Both the position numbers and the translations under genes were made by a program. The notes below the pieces were generated by a model, which saw only the letters and a list, made by a program, of their open reading frames with translations, searched no databases and was not told the DNA's origin. DNA of 64,000 bases, from positions 5,332,001 to 5,396,000 of the forward strand of contig NC_046679.1 in NCBI RefSeq assembly GCF_009870125.1. The letters are read 5' to 3'. The stretch is from Drosophila pseudoobscura (taxonomy: Eukaryota; Arthropoda; Insecta; Diptera; Drosophilidae). The stretch's first letter is position 1, and every line of letters starts with the position of its first letter. Below are positions 1-12,524 of this stretch, in pieces.

Positions 1-198
1 GTTTATAAGCTTTTTTCGCGATTTCTTTTGCTTGTTTCGTGTTGGTTTTTTTTCTCTTTATTTTTCTTAATTCTTAATTCGTGTGTTGTTTATGTTATAA
101 ATAAATGTTGATATTTCTGCAAATTCCGGTGCAAAAAAAAGAAACACACAAGATTGGGAGAAAACTGGCCTGAGCCATATTGTGGGTGGGGGGAGTGT

Positions 199-219
199 CA
201 GTGTGTGTGTGTGTGTGTG
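199..219. repeat. (GT)n microsatellite
   Basis: About ten GT dinucleotides in a row after a G-rich tract. Simple-sequence repeat. Confidence 0.9.
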
Positions 220-717
220 CTTGCCAACTTTGCTCTTCGCAATTGTTGACTGTATTTTCCGCAATCAAAACAACATTTTTCGTGATGGTTGAGCCGGGGA
301 GGCGAGGGAACGGAACGGAACGTTCGATGACGCCGTCGAAAAAATGTTAACTACGACGCAATTTCGTTTACTCACATTTCTCTCATTTACTCTCCGGTTG
401 GTTCCGCTCCTGCTTTTATGTCTTTTTTTCTTTGTCAAACACTTTGTTTTCAGTTAACTGGGGGGTTGTATTCTACTGTATTCCTTCAGGATATTGATGC
501 GTCACAGGCAAAACACGGAACGCGTAGTATTATTTAATGTACCATCATGGAGGGTCGTGTGTTTGTGGGCCTGCGATCGGTTGAAGGTGCCGCTGCAATG
601 TCTGTCAGGCCGCATGGAAAGTTCTCGCGCTGTTCTGTCCGTTCTCTGCTGCGAGCGCAGTCGCTAACGGCGCGCCGGCAGAGTTTCTTTTCTATCTTTC
701 TAGTTTGGCTTTTGAGC

Positions 718-752
718 GCCGCTCTCTCGCTCTCTCTCTCTCTGTCTCTCTT
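718..752. repeat. CT-rich microsatellite
   Basis: Interrupted CTCTCT tract; read on the other strand it offers GAGAG motifs, the binding site of GAGA factor (Trl). Regulatory use is inference. Confidence 0.85.
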
Positions 753-2716
753 TTCGACGCTGCTTCAGTTTCGTCAAGTTTTTTTTTCACATTTTCCTGT
801 TCCTGATTCTTTGATTTTGCTCTGGCTTTGCTGTATCCCGCTGTTCCTGTTGCTGTTTCGCTTTTGCTTGCCACCTTTTGGGTTGCCCTACTGCCCCACA
901 CACCGATGTTGCCTACACTCAAACCACATGACGACGCTCGGCCTGATGGCCTTCAATTGGCTCTCTTTCCCTCTCTCTGCCTTGCTCTCTGTCTCTCTTG
1001 CTCTGTATTGCTGTTGCTTCCTCTACCATTCTTTCATTCATTATTCTCCACGTTCTTTTTTTTGCCTCATGCTTGCCTCTGTATACGTTGCACATTTGTT
1101 TCTGCCTTTTTTTTTCTTGACGAAAATGAGTTCTCTTCTCTCCTTTTCTATAGCCTCTCTCCCATCCCTTTCTGGCAAACTTTTATCTCTGCGTTTACGT
1201 GTGGGTGTGTGATGACTTTTGCTTTTCCCGAATTCCTGTTTTTGTTGCGCCGAAACAAAACAAAATTTCACAAAACATATGAGATCTGACCAGAGCAGGA
1301 TCCTGGCAGGAAATAACCACGTTCTGACTAGAGTAAAGGTACTAGAGGGTTTGGCAATATCACTCTGAGAGATACGATTTATCTACTTTTCTTAGTCCCT
1401 AACCAGACGAAAACTCAAAGCAAAACGAAGACGCAGTAAAGCTACTGCTTTCCCAGTCCTGTTCCTTTACTCGTACATATTTACGTATTTATTTTTGCAG
1501 TCACGTGTGTGCTTCGATATATGTGCATACAGATATACAAATGTATTTCTCATATGCTATAAAATTATCGCATGTTATGTTCTAATCTTCGTTCAGCAAT
1601 ATTCAAGTGAAGGGAATTCCCCAAACAAAATTTAATTTCCAATGAATTTATGTAGATAACAATGGGATTTTGGCGTATTTATATTTTCTAGATTTTTCTA
1701 TATGTGTGTCTAAGGCTTACCTTTGATCAGCAGATGCAATGGCAGTTACCCCCCATTCCATTCCACTTTGATGATGCAATTTTTGTTCCTTTTCCATTTC
1801 ATTTTTCACAGACATTTCCCTTATTTGTACAAGTATTTCGTATCTTTGTTGTTGTTTCTTTCTTTATATAACAAGAACTCACATGTTTTGGGGCACGTAA
1901 TCAACATGGTTGGAATTTTGTTTTGCATTTGTATTTCTTCCGCAAACACACAAATAAATGCACTTCAAATTAAGTTGATTTCGAACGAGATATAATTTGT
2001 TTAATTCAAAAAGATTCCTTTTAAACTGCCACTTATTTTGTACATGCATATTTGACAGGCACTTCTCATGTTATTATTTGTCAGTTGAACACAATTAATT
2101 CGCAATTATTTATTTTGCTGATTTCGGATTCAATTTCCCTGTTGATGTCATTTGCGTGTCCAATTTTAAGCAAGCCAAATGATTGTTTGGGACATTTTTG
2201 TTTTGTTTTTGTGTTTTTTGTTTGTTAGAATTCTTCAGATGGGGTTGTTTGGTGCTGGCTGGGCTGCTGGGAATGAAGCGTTGTTCGCAGCTCGCTTGTC
2301 GGACTTTCAATGCCAACGCGCAGCCCAGCAGAAAGTGGCAGAGCTGTCGCAGTCGCCGCCTCAGTGGCGTCGAGCCGAAAGCTCTACGACACGACAAACA
2401 GAGATGAAACGAACAAGTGTGGGCTGGCACTGCAGGCGGGAAAGAGAGGGGGACAGATGAATAGAGCGAGACAGGGCTAGCAAAAGAGCGTGGGGTGGGA
2501 GAGAAGACAGTCTTTGGAGATGGGTAGAAAGGAGCGCGGCGCGTCCGTCCCACTGCCAAAGCCCAAAAACAAAATAAAGACACAACTCGTCAAAAGAGGA
2601 AGAGGACCTGAGCTCAAGTTCAAGGATGTTATGTAATGAAGAAAAGCGAGTGGCAAGTGAAGTCGACGAGAGTGAGAGGGTGCAGTAAGTGGTGAGCGTG
2701 GGCCAGAAGGAAGCTC

Positions 2717-2738
2717 CCTCTCTCTCTCTCGCTCTCTA
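2717..2738. repeat. CT microsatellite
   Basis: Short (CT)n tract with one G interruption, similar to the tract near 720. Confidence 0.85.
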
Positions 2739-2892
2739 TTGTGACCTATACCAATGTAGAACCTCATCTGATCCCTCCCCCTTTCGCACTCGCATTCTTC
2801 TCTCTTTCTTTCCCTTTGCTGACATGATGTACTTGCAATTTAAGTTGTGCAGTCTACCCTGACCGCGCCTTATTTACTATACTGCCCCAATA

Positions 2893-3332
2893 CAGTGGAT
2901 CCTCGATAAACAAGGCAATCAGATTTTAACCCTTAAAAAGGGATACAAAGGGAATGAATCTTCAAGCTGCAAACTATCATTTTCAAAGTGTATATTGGGC
3001 GATCCTAAAGCGATCCACAAACAAAGATACCAAGTTTTCAAATGGAAGTGAGCGAGAAAAAAAACCGAAATTTTCGGATCCAACATAGTACAGACGGAAA
3101 CACCTGTTTCGTTCAGTTCCAGGGCAGATTCTAACTGACGAAATAAAGCGAATACCGAATCGATTTGGTTGCCTGTTCATGGAGAGCTCTAATGGGGACT
3201 ATGTAGTCTTAAATCATGATTAAAACGGTACAATTCTGCCACCGATAAGTTATATTCTGATAAAGGAACCGATTTCGTTTCTTTTTCTTTCTGAAAATCT
3301 TTTGAAAAGTTCATGTAATGGAGTGACTACTG
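2893..3332. mobile_element. pogo/Tigger-like MITE, 440 bp, TA target duplication
   Basis: The left end reads CAGTGGATCCTCGATAAAC. The right end, on the reverse strand, reads CAGTAGTCACTCCATTACAT. Both have the CAGT(G/A)G...CTC-AT pattern of pogo/Tigger-type Tc1/mariner terminal inverted repeats, and both are flanked by TA (2891-2892 and 3333-3334). At 440 bp there is no room for a transposase and no convincing frame inside, so this is a non-autonomous element. The two termini are imperfect matches, which suggests age or a diverged family. Confidence 0.6.
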
Positions 3333-3930
3333 TATATGCAGTTTGTATGGTGTGTATCTGTTGGGCATGGGGCTTTCGGGTTCGTATTCGTGTTCTGAGA
3401 CTGGGACTGGGCATAGAATTGTATATAATTAGCGCATTTATTGACTAACTGCCGTTTGAAGCACATAACAACAATGATTACATTACCCAGCTTGCTCACC
3501 GACTGTCCTTAGTATACAGATATTTGTATCTATATCTGACAGAGACTTGCATACCGTCTACATGCATATAGTATATGACATGACATGCGATTTCGATTGA
3601 CAAATGTGCGTGTGCTGCAATTTTCTACTGACTGGCCAGACCCTTCCCAATCTCTGGCGCTATATCACCTTTTTTGCAGTGAAACGATTTCCACGTTTTG
3701 CTGTTCGTTTTCGAATTTAATTTCTTAATTGAATTTGTTTGGGGGCGCAAGTATATAGCGAGCGAGAGAGAGCGCACAGTCCGCCATGTTTGTTTAATTG
3801 TTTAATTTAATTAAATGCCTTAACTGCAACGTTTGCATGCCTTTGCACATTGTAGATACATCCATACGTACATACAAATTCTTATATGGACAAGTACTCA
3901 CATACACACGTGTTTTTTTCTTTCTTTTTT

Positions 3931-3951
3931 GTGTCTGTGTGTGTGTGTGTT
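3931..3951. repeat. (GT)n microsatellite
   Basis: TG dinucleotide tract with one interruption. Confidence 0.85.
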
Positions 3952-4783
3952 CTATATCTTGCCTCGGCTATATGCAACAGATGTTATTGCATGCCGTGTG
4001 CGGTGGACTTTCATAATTTACCCATCTGCTGCTGCGCATCTTATGTCATGCGCATCGCAACGCTTTACTAAGACACACAGATACACACCAACACAGCTGA
4101 AAGCACATAGCCCCTACACACATATACAGCTGCCACACATACAGGGATTGCACATTTACAGTGGCACTCGCTCGTATGCGGCCACTTTTTCTGCCCAGCT
4201 AAGTGGGCATCCATCTTATTATCACTGTGGGTAGTAAAATGTAATTAAAAGTTATCACAAATGTAATTTAGTTAGATTCTAGTTAGATAATGTTATATAA
4301 TTATTATTTCTAATGTGGGATGAGGGAGAACGTTCTAATTTAACAGAATTCTTTAAATATTTGAACTTTAAAGCGGGAAAAGAATAGGTAAAAGGTCTTT
4401 AATTATGTGAGATTATTGAAATTAAGTATACGCTATGTACAACACGCGAAAGCTGCTAAAAATATCAAGCGATACCAAAAATAGCTAAAGCGTAGCTCTG
4501 TGCGGGTCAGTCAGAATTTTTTCCGAAGCCATAAACTGTCTTTACATATCGGTAGAATAGGTAATATTTATAGTGAATCCATAAATCCATACATACATAC
4601 ACACAGTGTACATACACTTGCACTTGCTCTGAGATTGAACCTATACATATGTGCGTATAAATATATATATTTTGAGAGTATTTGGCGGAGAGTCATATCT
4701 ATTATAAATTTTGTATACACAATACTTTGGGAAAACACTGAAGCGCTGGCGAATCGAAAGCGCAGCTCTCAATACATCTAAAG

Positions 4784-4806
4784 ACAGAGAGAGAGAGAGA
4801 GAGAGA
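4784..4806. repeat. (GA)n microsatellite
   Basis: Uninterrupted GA tract followed by GA-rich sequence; a potential GAGA-factor site. Confidence 0.85.
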
Positions 4807-5565
4807 AAGAGGGAGAGAGTGCGAGGAAGTGCAAAATTTTGTGTGTGTAGGGGAGTAGGAGGAGCACATACATTAAGCCAGCACTGTGTAGGTAGGCGAC
4901 ACGACATGCAACGCCTGCTGTTCCTGGCTCTGTCACTGCGGCCGCTTCTGGTGCTGCAACATTTGCCTTGCCCCTTACCCTTCTCACGTGAGCGGCCGCA
5001 GCGCATGACAAGAGTAGGTGACCTTGACAGTGAACTTGAAATAATGCTGCTACACAAGGATTCAAAGCCTGTGTGCGTGTGTGTGTGAGTGAGCTTGAAC
5101 GAAACGCTTTGGAATGGAACGGGAACAGGGAACGAACAGAAACTGAGAGAGCGAGGGAGCCACGGAAAGCTTTTGCTCTTGCATCTGGTCGTGTGTGCGG
5201 GGGTTGAGGCGGAGTGCAGGGCAAGCTCTCCTCCCGCATTGGTTCTATATATGGGTGTCGTACGACCAGGCAAGCTTTCTCTCTCTTTCTCCCTCTTGCC
5301 CAGGCGGCGGCGGCAGTGGCTTTTTCGCCGTCTCACTTCCACAGACGGGGATGAATCATCGCGCTGCGACGTGTTGTCTGCAGTCGTCCACATTTGTGAA
5401 ATATGTAGCACAAATTTCGCTTTCATGTATGGGAACGATACGGAGACGAATAGCGAAAGCGTGCAGGACAGAGAGGCGAGTAGTTTATGCAACGGCCAGG
5501 CCCAGCGGCTAATGGCGAGCATATGTTGGCTGTTGCACTCGAGCAAGCAAGTGCCAAATCTTTCC

Positions 5566-5650
5566 CGTTCCCATTGCCATTACCATTCTCATTCCCATTC
5601 CCATTTCGATTTCATTTGCTGTTTTCCTTTTCATTTCCATCTACATTTGT
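5566..5650. repeat. Imperfect CATTCC hexamer repeat
   Basis: Degenerate repeats of the form CCATTC/CCATTT run for about 85 bp. Simple-sequence expansion without coding potential I can support. Confidence 0.7.
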
Positions 5651-8600
5651 TTTGTGCATTCAACTTTGACATTTGGGCCTGCTACAGGGTGGATTTTATG
5701 TATGTATGTGTTGACCCTATTACTGTCGATGCATTTGGCATTGTCTTGCGTCAGCACAGATTAAAGAATTGAAAGTTAAGGGCTGATAAATTTACTTATT
5801 GCTGTCCCCCAAAGCCTCAAAGCTGTCTTCTGTAGAAGGCGGCGTATGGTCGATTTCCCAAGGTCTGTTCAAATTTGTATATAGAAAGATGAAGGCAGAT
5901 ATCTCTGGGAAAATTGCAGAGCTGACCCACTTCTTGTACTTGAAATACGTTGTCTGGGAAATATGAAAGCTTACAGATTTACTAATCAATAAATGGGCAA
6001 CTTAGAATTTTTAAAAATTTCTTCGAACAAAACTGTTTTTGATCCATCAGCTTGCTTAAATTAAAAAATAGAATTAGGAATTAGGAATCACACCAGACCA
6101 CGTTCCCTTTTTTTATCGGCCATATACAATTTTCAAAGGTATTAAACATGCCATAAAAGTTGTGATAAAACTGCTCTCAGAACTGTCCCAAAAGTATGCA
6201 GAAAATATTGAAAAAACATTAATGTTTAAAATATATGTATTTTAGGAAAAAATTATGCTTTCAATACCTTTATAATAAATATTTTCCTTTTCTTCCTGTA
6301 GAGTCATTAAGGGATCTTTTTTTCTCTGAGTGTGGGATCAGGTGCGATTTGTCAGAACTATACGGATGATGCGTGGGCACTTGCAATTGAAAATTGAATT
6401 CTTTTCGGTACTTTTCCATATCTGCCAAAACCCGAAATGTGCAAGCACACAATACACTGGGCGAGTGGGAGGGGGATAGAGCCAGAGATCGTAGGGGTAG
6501 AGAAAAATACATACACATATGTATGTACATATAGGGAGAGAGCTGTATGCAGTAACCTTGAGAACGCTTTGAATTTTGTAGTTGGGACAAAGGGTGTGGT
6601 GTGCGTCATTGAGAGAGCACCAAACACATACAGGGAAAGAGAGAGAGCGTCAGAGTCGGAGAGTGAGAGCGAACGGGAAGTGCAGTTGCAGCGCTGCTTT
6701 AAACTTTTCGCTTTGCCACATTTCTTTGACGACGCGACGTCGTGCTTAGTAAACCTCTGGCTCTGGCTCTCCCTCGCACCCTGGCTATCTATCTCTCACT
6801 CTTTCTTCTCCCCTCCCCCCAGCCACTCTCTTCTGCTCAGTGAGCATCTTGTTGTTTGCTTGTTTTTCGTTTAGTTTTCGTTTTACTCTTATTTTTTGTG
6901 CGCAAATGCAATTCACGTTCAAGGCCAGCCACCAAATGCATGTGTGTGTGCTATGTACTTGGCTCTATGTACATGGACAGGCTCGTATGTGGACGAGTAT
7001 GTATTTTCTGTCGGCAGTTGTCAACTGTATGTATTTCAGTACAGCCGCACACAGACACAACTACAGATAAAGATGCAAAAGCACAAATACACGGACACAA
7101 TCAATAAACTGCAATTTCTCTGCTTTATAGTATCTGTTTGCCGTTCCGTTCCGTTCCATTTTCTTGCCTTTATTTTAACGTTATCGCTGCTATTTTTCAC
7201 ATTTCTGGCACATCTTCGTGTTTGTCAAACATTATTAAGAACGAACGGAAGAGGCAAAGAGACGTAAAGAATCTGATACATGGCGCAGCTGACTGCATTT
7301 CTTAGACAAAGAAAAATAAAAACCATCTGGGATCAGCAATGTAAAAGTAGATGAAAAAGTTGTAAAACAAAAAAAAACTGGGTTATAGATAAGGTTATTA
7401 TTATTAATCATACGTCTGGGATTATCTTATCTTAATTCGTTCCTAATTTTAATCGGGATTTAATCAGTATGACAAAATTTAAGAACTATCTAAAATTTAA
7501 TAAATTTTCGGCTTAAGAAAAGTTGGAATTTCAGAATCTTGCGAAATCAAGAAAAGCTACAATAAATATTTTCTTTAAACTAAAATTCAAAATGTATTAA
7601 GATTAAGAAAAATAATTCAATATGTTACCAGCTGAATCGCAAAGAATTCTATGTCCCTGGGGAACACTTTTGAATGCATAATTTTCCATCCCATTGCATC
7701 AGTTATTGCACCCACGAGGAAGCAAGACAAGAAACGCCAGAACGTTCCCCGGCTCATCTTACCCTCCTCTGGAATTATATAATTTGCCGTCAATGGCAAT
7801 GAAAATGCCATGCAATCAAGCGTGAAATGTAGAGAATTACCAATTATAGAAAATAATACAATATGTGTGGGCTAAGCGGCAAAACTCTTATCATAATAAC
7901 GCAATAGAGGGCACGTTCGGCCTTTGAAAGGGTACTGATCGGATCTACATAAAAGGTTTTCCCTCCTATATTAAGATATGTTTTCTTTAAAGATTTGTGC
8001 AATTATAAAGTAATTTAAAGTCTTTTAAATCTTAAATAAAAACCTCTCGTTTGAGTTATTTATTAGGATTTCTTTTCCCAATGGAAAACAGTCTCAACAG
8101 CATTGAATTTTTATTTTAGTTTATTATTAGCTCATGCATCGTTTTAAGAAACTCTTTTTATTATCATTCCCTTAAGAACAATGAGGCGCATTGATGACTT
8201 CAGGAGGGTATTCCATATTCGATATGTGAAACGATACTAAAACACTCGTAATGGACTTCCAGTGTTCTTCCCCAATCCCAATACGGTGGCAGATGCGGTA
8301 ATCGACATCACATCAACAAAAAGCTGAGTAATAAAATTTCTCGGCTTCGAAACTAAATTAAATGCAGGGCAGTGCTGCTAAAGGGGGGTCAAAGTTCATA
8401 AGAGAAATCTATACATTTAATTTGGAAAATTAAACGTCTAAAAGGTTTACTAAAAACCGATTAAGTTTTTGAGAACTAGTCAAAGGGATAAGACATTAAT
8501 TTTTGGAGAACACATCTTCTCTAGGCTGTCATTCCTCAAAGAATGCTGTTTAGATCCCCCTTTTTTTCGCAGAATGTTTCCACGCCTCTGAAATGTTTGA

Positions 8601-10190
8601 TAGAAGTCGATTCGCCGTTTTTACAAAATCAAGTTGTGTGTAAGTAAACTATTGCGTTGCATTTAATGGCGAGCGTTGGGCAAACAAATTACGCGAAATT
8701 TCATACGAAATATTTTCGTAATTCGCATCTGGCTTGACTAATTACAATTTGATTGGGATTCCTCGCATACATGGCTTGGCTCGCTTTCCTTGAATGTGTC
8801 ACGGAAATTGCCAATACCCATATGGAAATCGAGCGAGGAAAACGGTTTAAGCAGGCGCCATTTTAATGCAAACAACACTCGAATGAAATGATGAAAAATT
8901 CTATTTAGAGGGCAAGGTCAGCACCATGGCTGTGGTGCTGCAGCTTGCTCTCTCTCACTCTCCCAGGCTCTCTTTTGGAAAAAAAGGAGGAGTGGTCTCT
9001 TGGGCGTAGTAAATGTTCGTGCCTCGGTGGGACGTGGGACGTGGGCGTGGGCGTCGGCTGTGGCTGTAGCTTTGGCAATTGCAGCAGCTGGATTCTCGTC
9101 CTGCAAAGGCCAAACATAGTGACCCATATGCGTCATTCCCGTCGACACTGCTGTTGCCAACTAAACCACTTTTCTTGGCCATCCTCCCCCCTCCTCGTTA
9201 TCATGGCTGCTGCAGCGTGATGGCCACTCGACGCTAATTGTGTCCTGTGGCGCTTGTCAAATGCATCCGATACGAGATAGCACACTGAATGCTGTGCCGC
9301 ACCAGATTTCAGCAGCTGTTTTCTGTTTCATCCGTTTTTAATTACATTTCGATGTGCATATGCAATTCAGAGTGATATCGATTGGATTGGCGAACTTTTC
9401 AATTTTACAGATGAATATTTAAGGAAGTGTGTTTAAGAACATTGCAAGTGGTGAAAAGGAAAAAATGAGGTCGATTTTGGGCAGCTATTCGTTTTCGAGA
9501 TTTTTGCAAAAAACCAAGGAATTAAATCTAAGATTTTTAGCAAAAGTTGAGGCCACAGATTGATGCACATTTCTGATAATTGTTGGGCATTGATATCCCT
9601 TAAAATATGATTTGAGAAATAACTTAAGCCTCTGCCGCACGGGTCTTGCCGAGAAGACATTTCTTGGCTAAATAAAAGTTCAAAATTTAGCAAATTTTCG
9701 GGATTTTTTTTTAGACAGTTCAATATGTTAGAGCGACTTTGAGGTTCAACTTTTATCTAAAATAATCTGTCTAGAAAAGGAAAACAAGACTATAAAAATA
9801 CAAAAATATACCTTAAAAGTGAACTTTTGCTTTTTTTAATAGGTTTTCAGAAGAAAGTTAATATAAATATTTTGTAAGTTGGTGAAATTGAAACTCAGCT
9901 TTCAATATTAGAAAATAAACTCCGAGCAAAGGTAGATGGGAATGGGGTCTTATTGCCCTTTAATTTGTGGGCCTCGGTAGACCTTTCGCGGGAAATGCTT
10001 GTATTTAAATATAGATTTTTGTTGACTGAATTTCAGCAGAAATATATTCTCGTAAATTCGTGGGATCCTTCTTTCCCCGGGTTATTCCGAGAAAAAACAC
10101 AAACATATGTAGAAAGCTTGAAAATAACTCCTACGTCATAACGGTAGTTTGAACTGCGCGCATCTGACAATAGATGGCGGCACGAAAAAG

Positions 10191-10280
10191 CTTTTCGGTT
10201 ATGTTAACTTTGCAGAACAGCTTTTCAGCGCTGTTAACTTAACAGAAATGCTTTTTGGATCTGTTAACTCAATATTTACA
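10191..10280. repeat. Three-copy 30-bp tandem repeat with GTTAAC core
   Basis: CTTTTCGG..ATGTTAACT, CTTTTCAG..CTGTTAACT and CTTTTTGG..CTGTTAACT begin at 10191, 10221 and 10251, an exact 30-bp period. Each copy holds the palindrome GTTAAC at the same offset, while the last ten bases of each period vary. The conserved halves suggest either a young minisatellite or a spaced binding-site array. Confidence 0.8.
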
Positions 10281-12524
10281 AATAAATAGTTTATGGTGGT
10301 AAGTTTAAATACAGAAAATCAAGTTTGGGAATTCTTTTTGTACTATTAATGCACCGTTATAATAATGCAAATACCTTTAAGAAAAGAACAGCAACCAAAC
10401 CCCAACCCCAACCCCAATCCCCCCGCTGTGATAGACGAGACCTACGCATTGTGGAGTTATAGGAAAGGTAGACCGGAAGTAAACCATACATACATTACGC
10501 ATACGCAACGTGGACGGTTGCTTGACAAGGTAAATCACAGCATGATTGAAAAATTGTCATTAAAAGTGGTCAGGCACTTGCGTGAGCATTTGCTCAGACC
10601 CGACCCGTCAAGTCGGAGGGACGTAGACCCCAACAGATGAATAGAGAAACCGATAATCAAAGCGATACTCCGACCGAATGAGGACGACCCAACTGCAATT
10701 GTCAGTTCAGTGCGGACTCAAATAAGAATTGTGACAGTTCCAGCTGGGGGAAAACTGACCACATGTCAATGCAAAGCAACTTCAAAGCGACGAAATGATG
10801 GACAGTCCACAGGGTACAATACGTTGGGGGGGTGGGGTGGTTGTGCCGTAAATACAGGTTAATGGCAGGTAATTGAGGAAACAATTTCGCATTCGCATAA
10901 CTGGTAAATGAACAAACCGTTTGCTACTCTCAGCGAATTTAATTGGGAAAGAGAGACCTCATAGCCGGAATAGTTGGCCGACAGGGGATGGAAACTGACA
11001 AATGGCATGGTACTTGAATTCCAAATGACAATTAGTATTTTGCCAGGGCCACAGCGGTAGGAGGCGGCTTTTGGACAAATCAATTCTCACACACACACAC
11101 CATTTGCATATGAGAAATAGTTAATGACCAAAACAGAGACGTTGTTGACCCCTCAAAACAACAATTGAACTTTGAATTTGAACGGAATTTCCAATGCAAA
11201 TACACTGAGAGGAAGCGATAAGGCAAGCATTGAAAGAGGATGAGTTTAAGAAAAAAAAAGAATAGAGAAAGATCTCAATATAGAATTAGTTACGATATAT
11301 TTAATTATGTATATTGTTTTGGGATGTATTAAATATAGATCAATCCTGGCTTTCCTTCAGTGTACTTGCATTAGTTTGTAGTGCAATTAGTGCACTAATA
11401 ATTTATGAGGTTTATTAATTGCTGCACTCAAACCAAATCAGTTGGCCTTCGTTTTGCAGTCCCTTAAAGGCTGTTAAAGACAAGTTTTATACAGAAAAAA
11501 GACATGCCAGACAATGCCCAATTAGATCGAGAATTCCTTTTAAATCGCATTGATATTTGTTATGGAATTCGGTGCTACCGCCAAGGGTATATTGGATCAA
11601 AGAGGCTGTGCTGGTGAGGACCACATAACTTTTCCTTGCGACTGAAGGAACAGAGATGGAAAATTGAGGCCTACACGGGATACATGAAGGATAAGATGGT
11701 TCTCAATCAGAAAGTAGTAATACAGACACTGGCCAGCATTGTGTTGTGTAGAAAAAGGAATATAGTGGCAAACTTATGTCTGATTCCTGTTTCAGTTTAC
11801 TGCAGTTTTAGGAGCTATTATATCACGATTTTTAGCATAAATTAAACGATTTTGTATAGGTTATGCTAAGCGAAAAAATGTCTATGAAAAACCAGTATTT
11901 ATGGCGGGACAAGCGGACGCTCTCGATTTCTCAAAAGATTTCTTTGAAGACAGACGTCTCTGAGATGGAGTAAGCCTTTTTGTGCTTGGAATTACGAGAC
12001 TTAAGACTGCTCGAAAACCTGATGGAAAGGCCTCTTTGGATGCAAAGGGGCATACCTCTATGGCAACGCATATGCTGCCAGAACGGCCTTTACTAGCTGT
12101 AAAAACATTTTATTGGCTGGACTTAGCTCTTCAGTTTCTGGATTTTCTACAGATCAAAAGGCCAAAGGCTTAATGACCTAAAAGAACTGACCCAAGGGTT
12201 GACTTGCGCAGCCAGATGACCCGAATTTCTTTTGTGACGACCCCCTGCCCCATTGAAAGACTTTTCTTTGTTAAGTGATATATTAAACTTTAACTAGAGA
12301 TCGTTTATTGAATGCTTCTAATGGTTTGTAAGTCACATAATAACGTTGCCGCCGGACTCTACTGCCGCTGCCGTTGCGGGTGCCACCCAATTGAAGGCAT
12401 GCCCAGCCGCTGGTGCCGCTGGAGGCGCTGCTGGGGCGGTCAGCGTGGCCGCTACCGTCGGGCCTGCAGCTGTGGTGGCTGCAATACGGGGCACGGGCCG
12501 CAGTACGTTTGTGGTGTGGTTGGG

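Larger units (their letters stand above)
1..2892. other. Non-coding, simple-repeat-rich DNA
   Basis: I see no supportable gene. Long open frames here are translations of CT/GA-rich or GT-rich tracts (runs of Leu-Ser or Arg-Glu) and exist on both strands at once. The GC-richer stretches around 550-700 and 2270-2560, with GAGAG and CTCTCT tracts, look like promoter-proximal or 5' leader DNA of a Drosophila gene, but no splice chain or conserved protein supports one. Confidence 0.6.
3335..12524. other. Long intergenic stretch, no gene recognised
   Basis: About 9 kb with no coding signal I can support. It holds microsatellites (for example near 3931-3950 and 4784-4806), GC-rich islands with GA/CT tracts near 4780-5500 and 6430-6850, AT-rich DNA with scattered conserved-looking blocks, and the 30-bp triplet repeat at 10191-10280. 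It is the downstream flank of the nerfin gene and may carry its enhancers. Confidence 0.5.

Noticed and set aside
547-1289. Two overlapping plus-strand frames of 221 and 153 residues
   Set aside because: They translate CT-rich sequence into Leu/Ser/Phe runs, overlap each other and minus-strand frames, and show no family motif.
4641-5772. Long frames on both strands (301 and 227 residues)
   Set aside because: They cover microsatellites (GA, GT, CATTCC), are Ser/Arg or Leu/Ser-rich and have no conserved domain or splice support.
10365-10640. A 91-residue plus-strand frame beginning with a Pro-Asn repeat
   Set aside because: The start is a CCCCAA repeat, and the rest matches no family I know. 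A real small gene is not excluded but cannot be supported.
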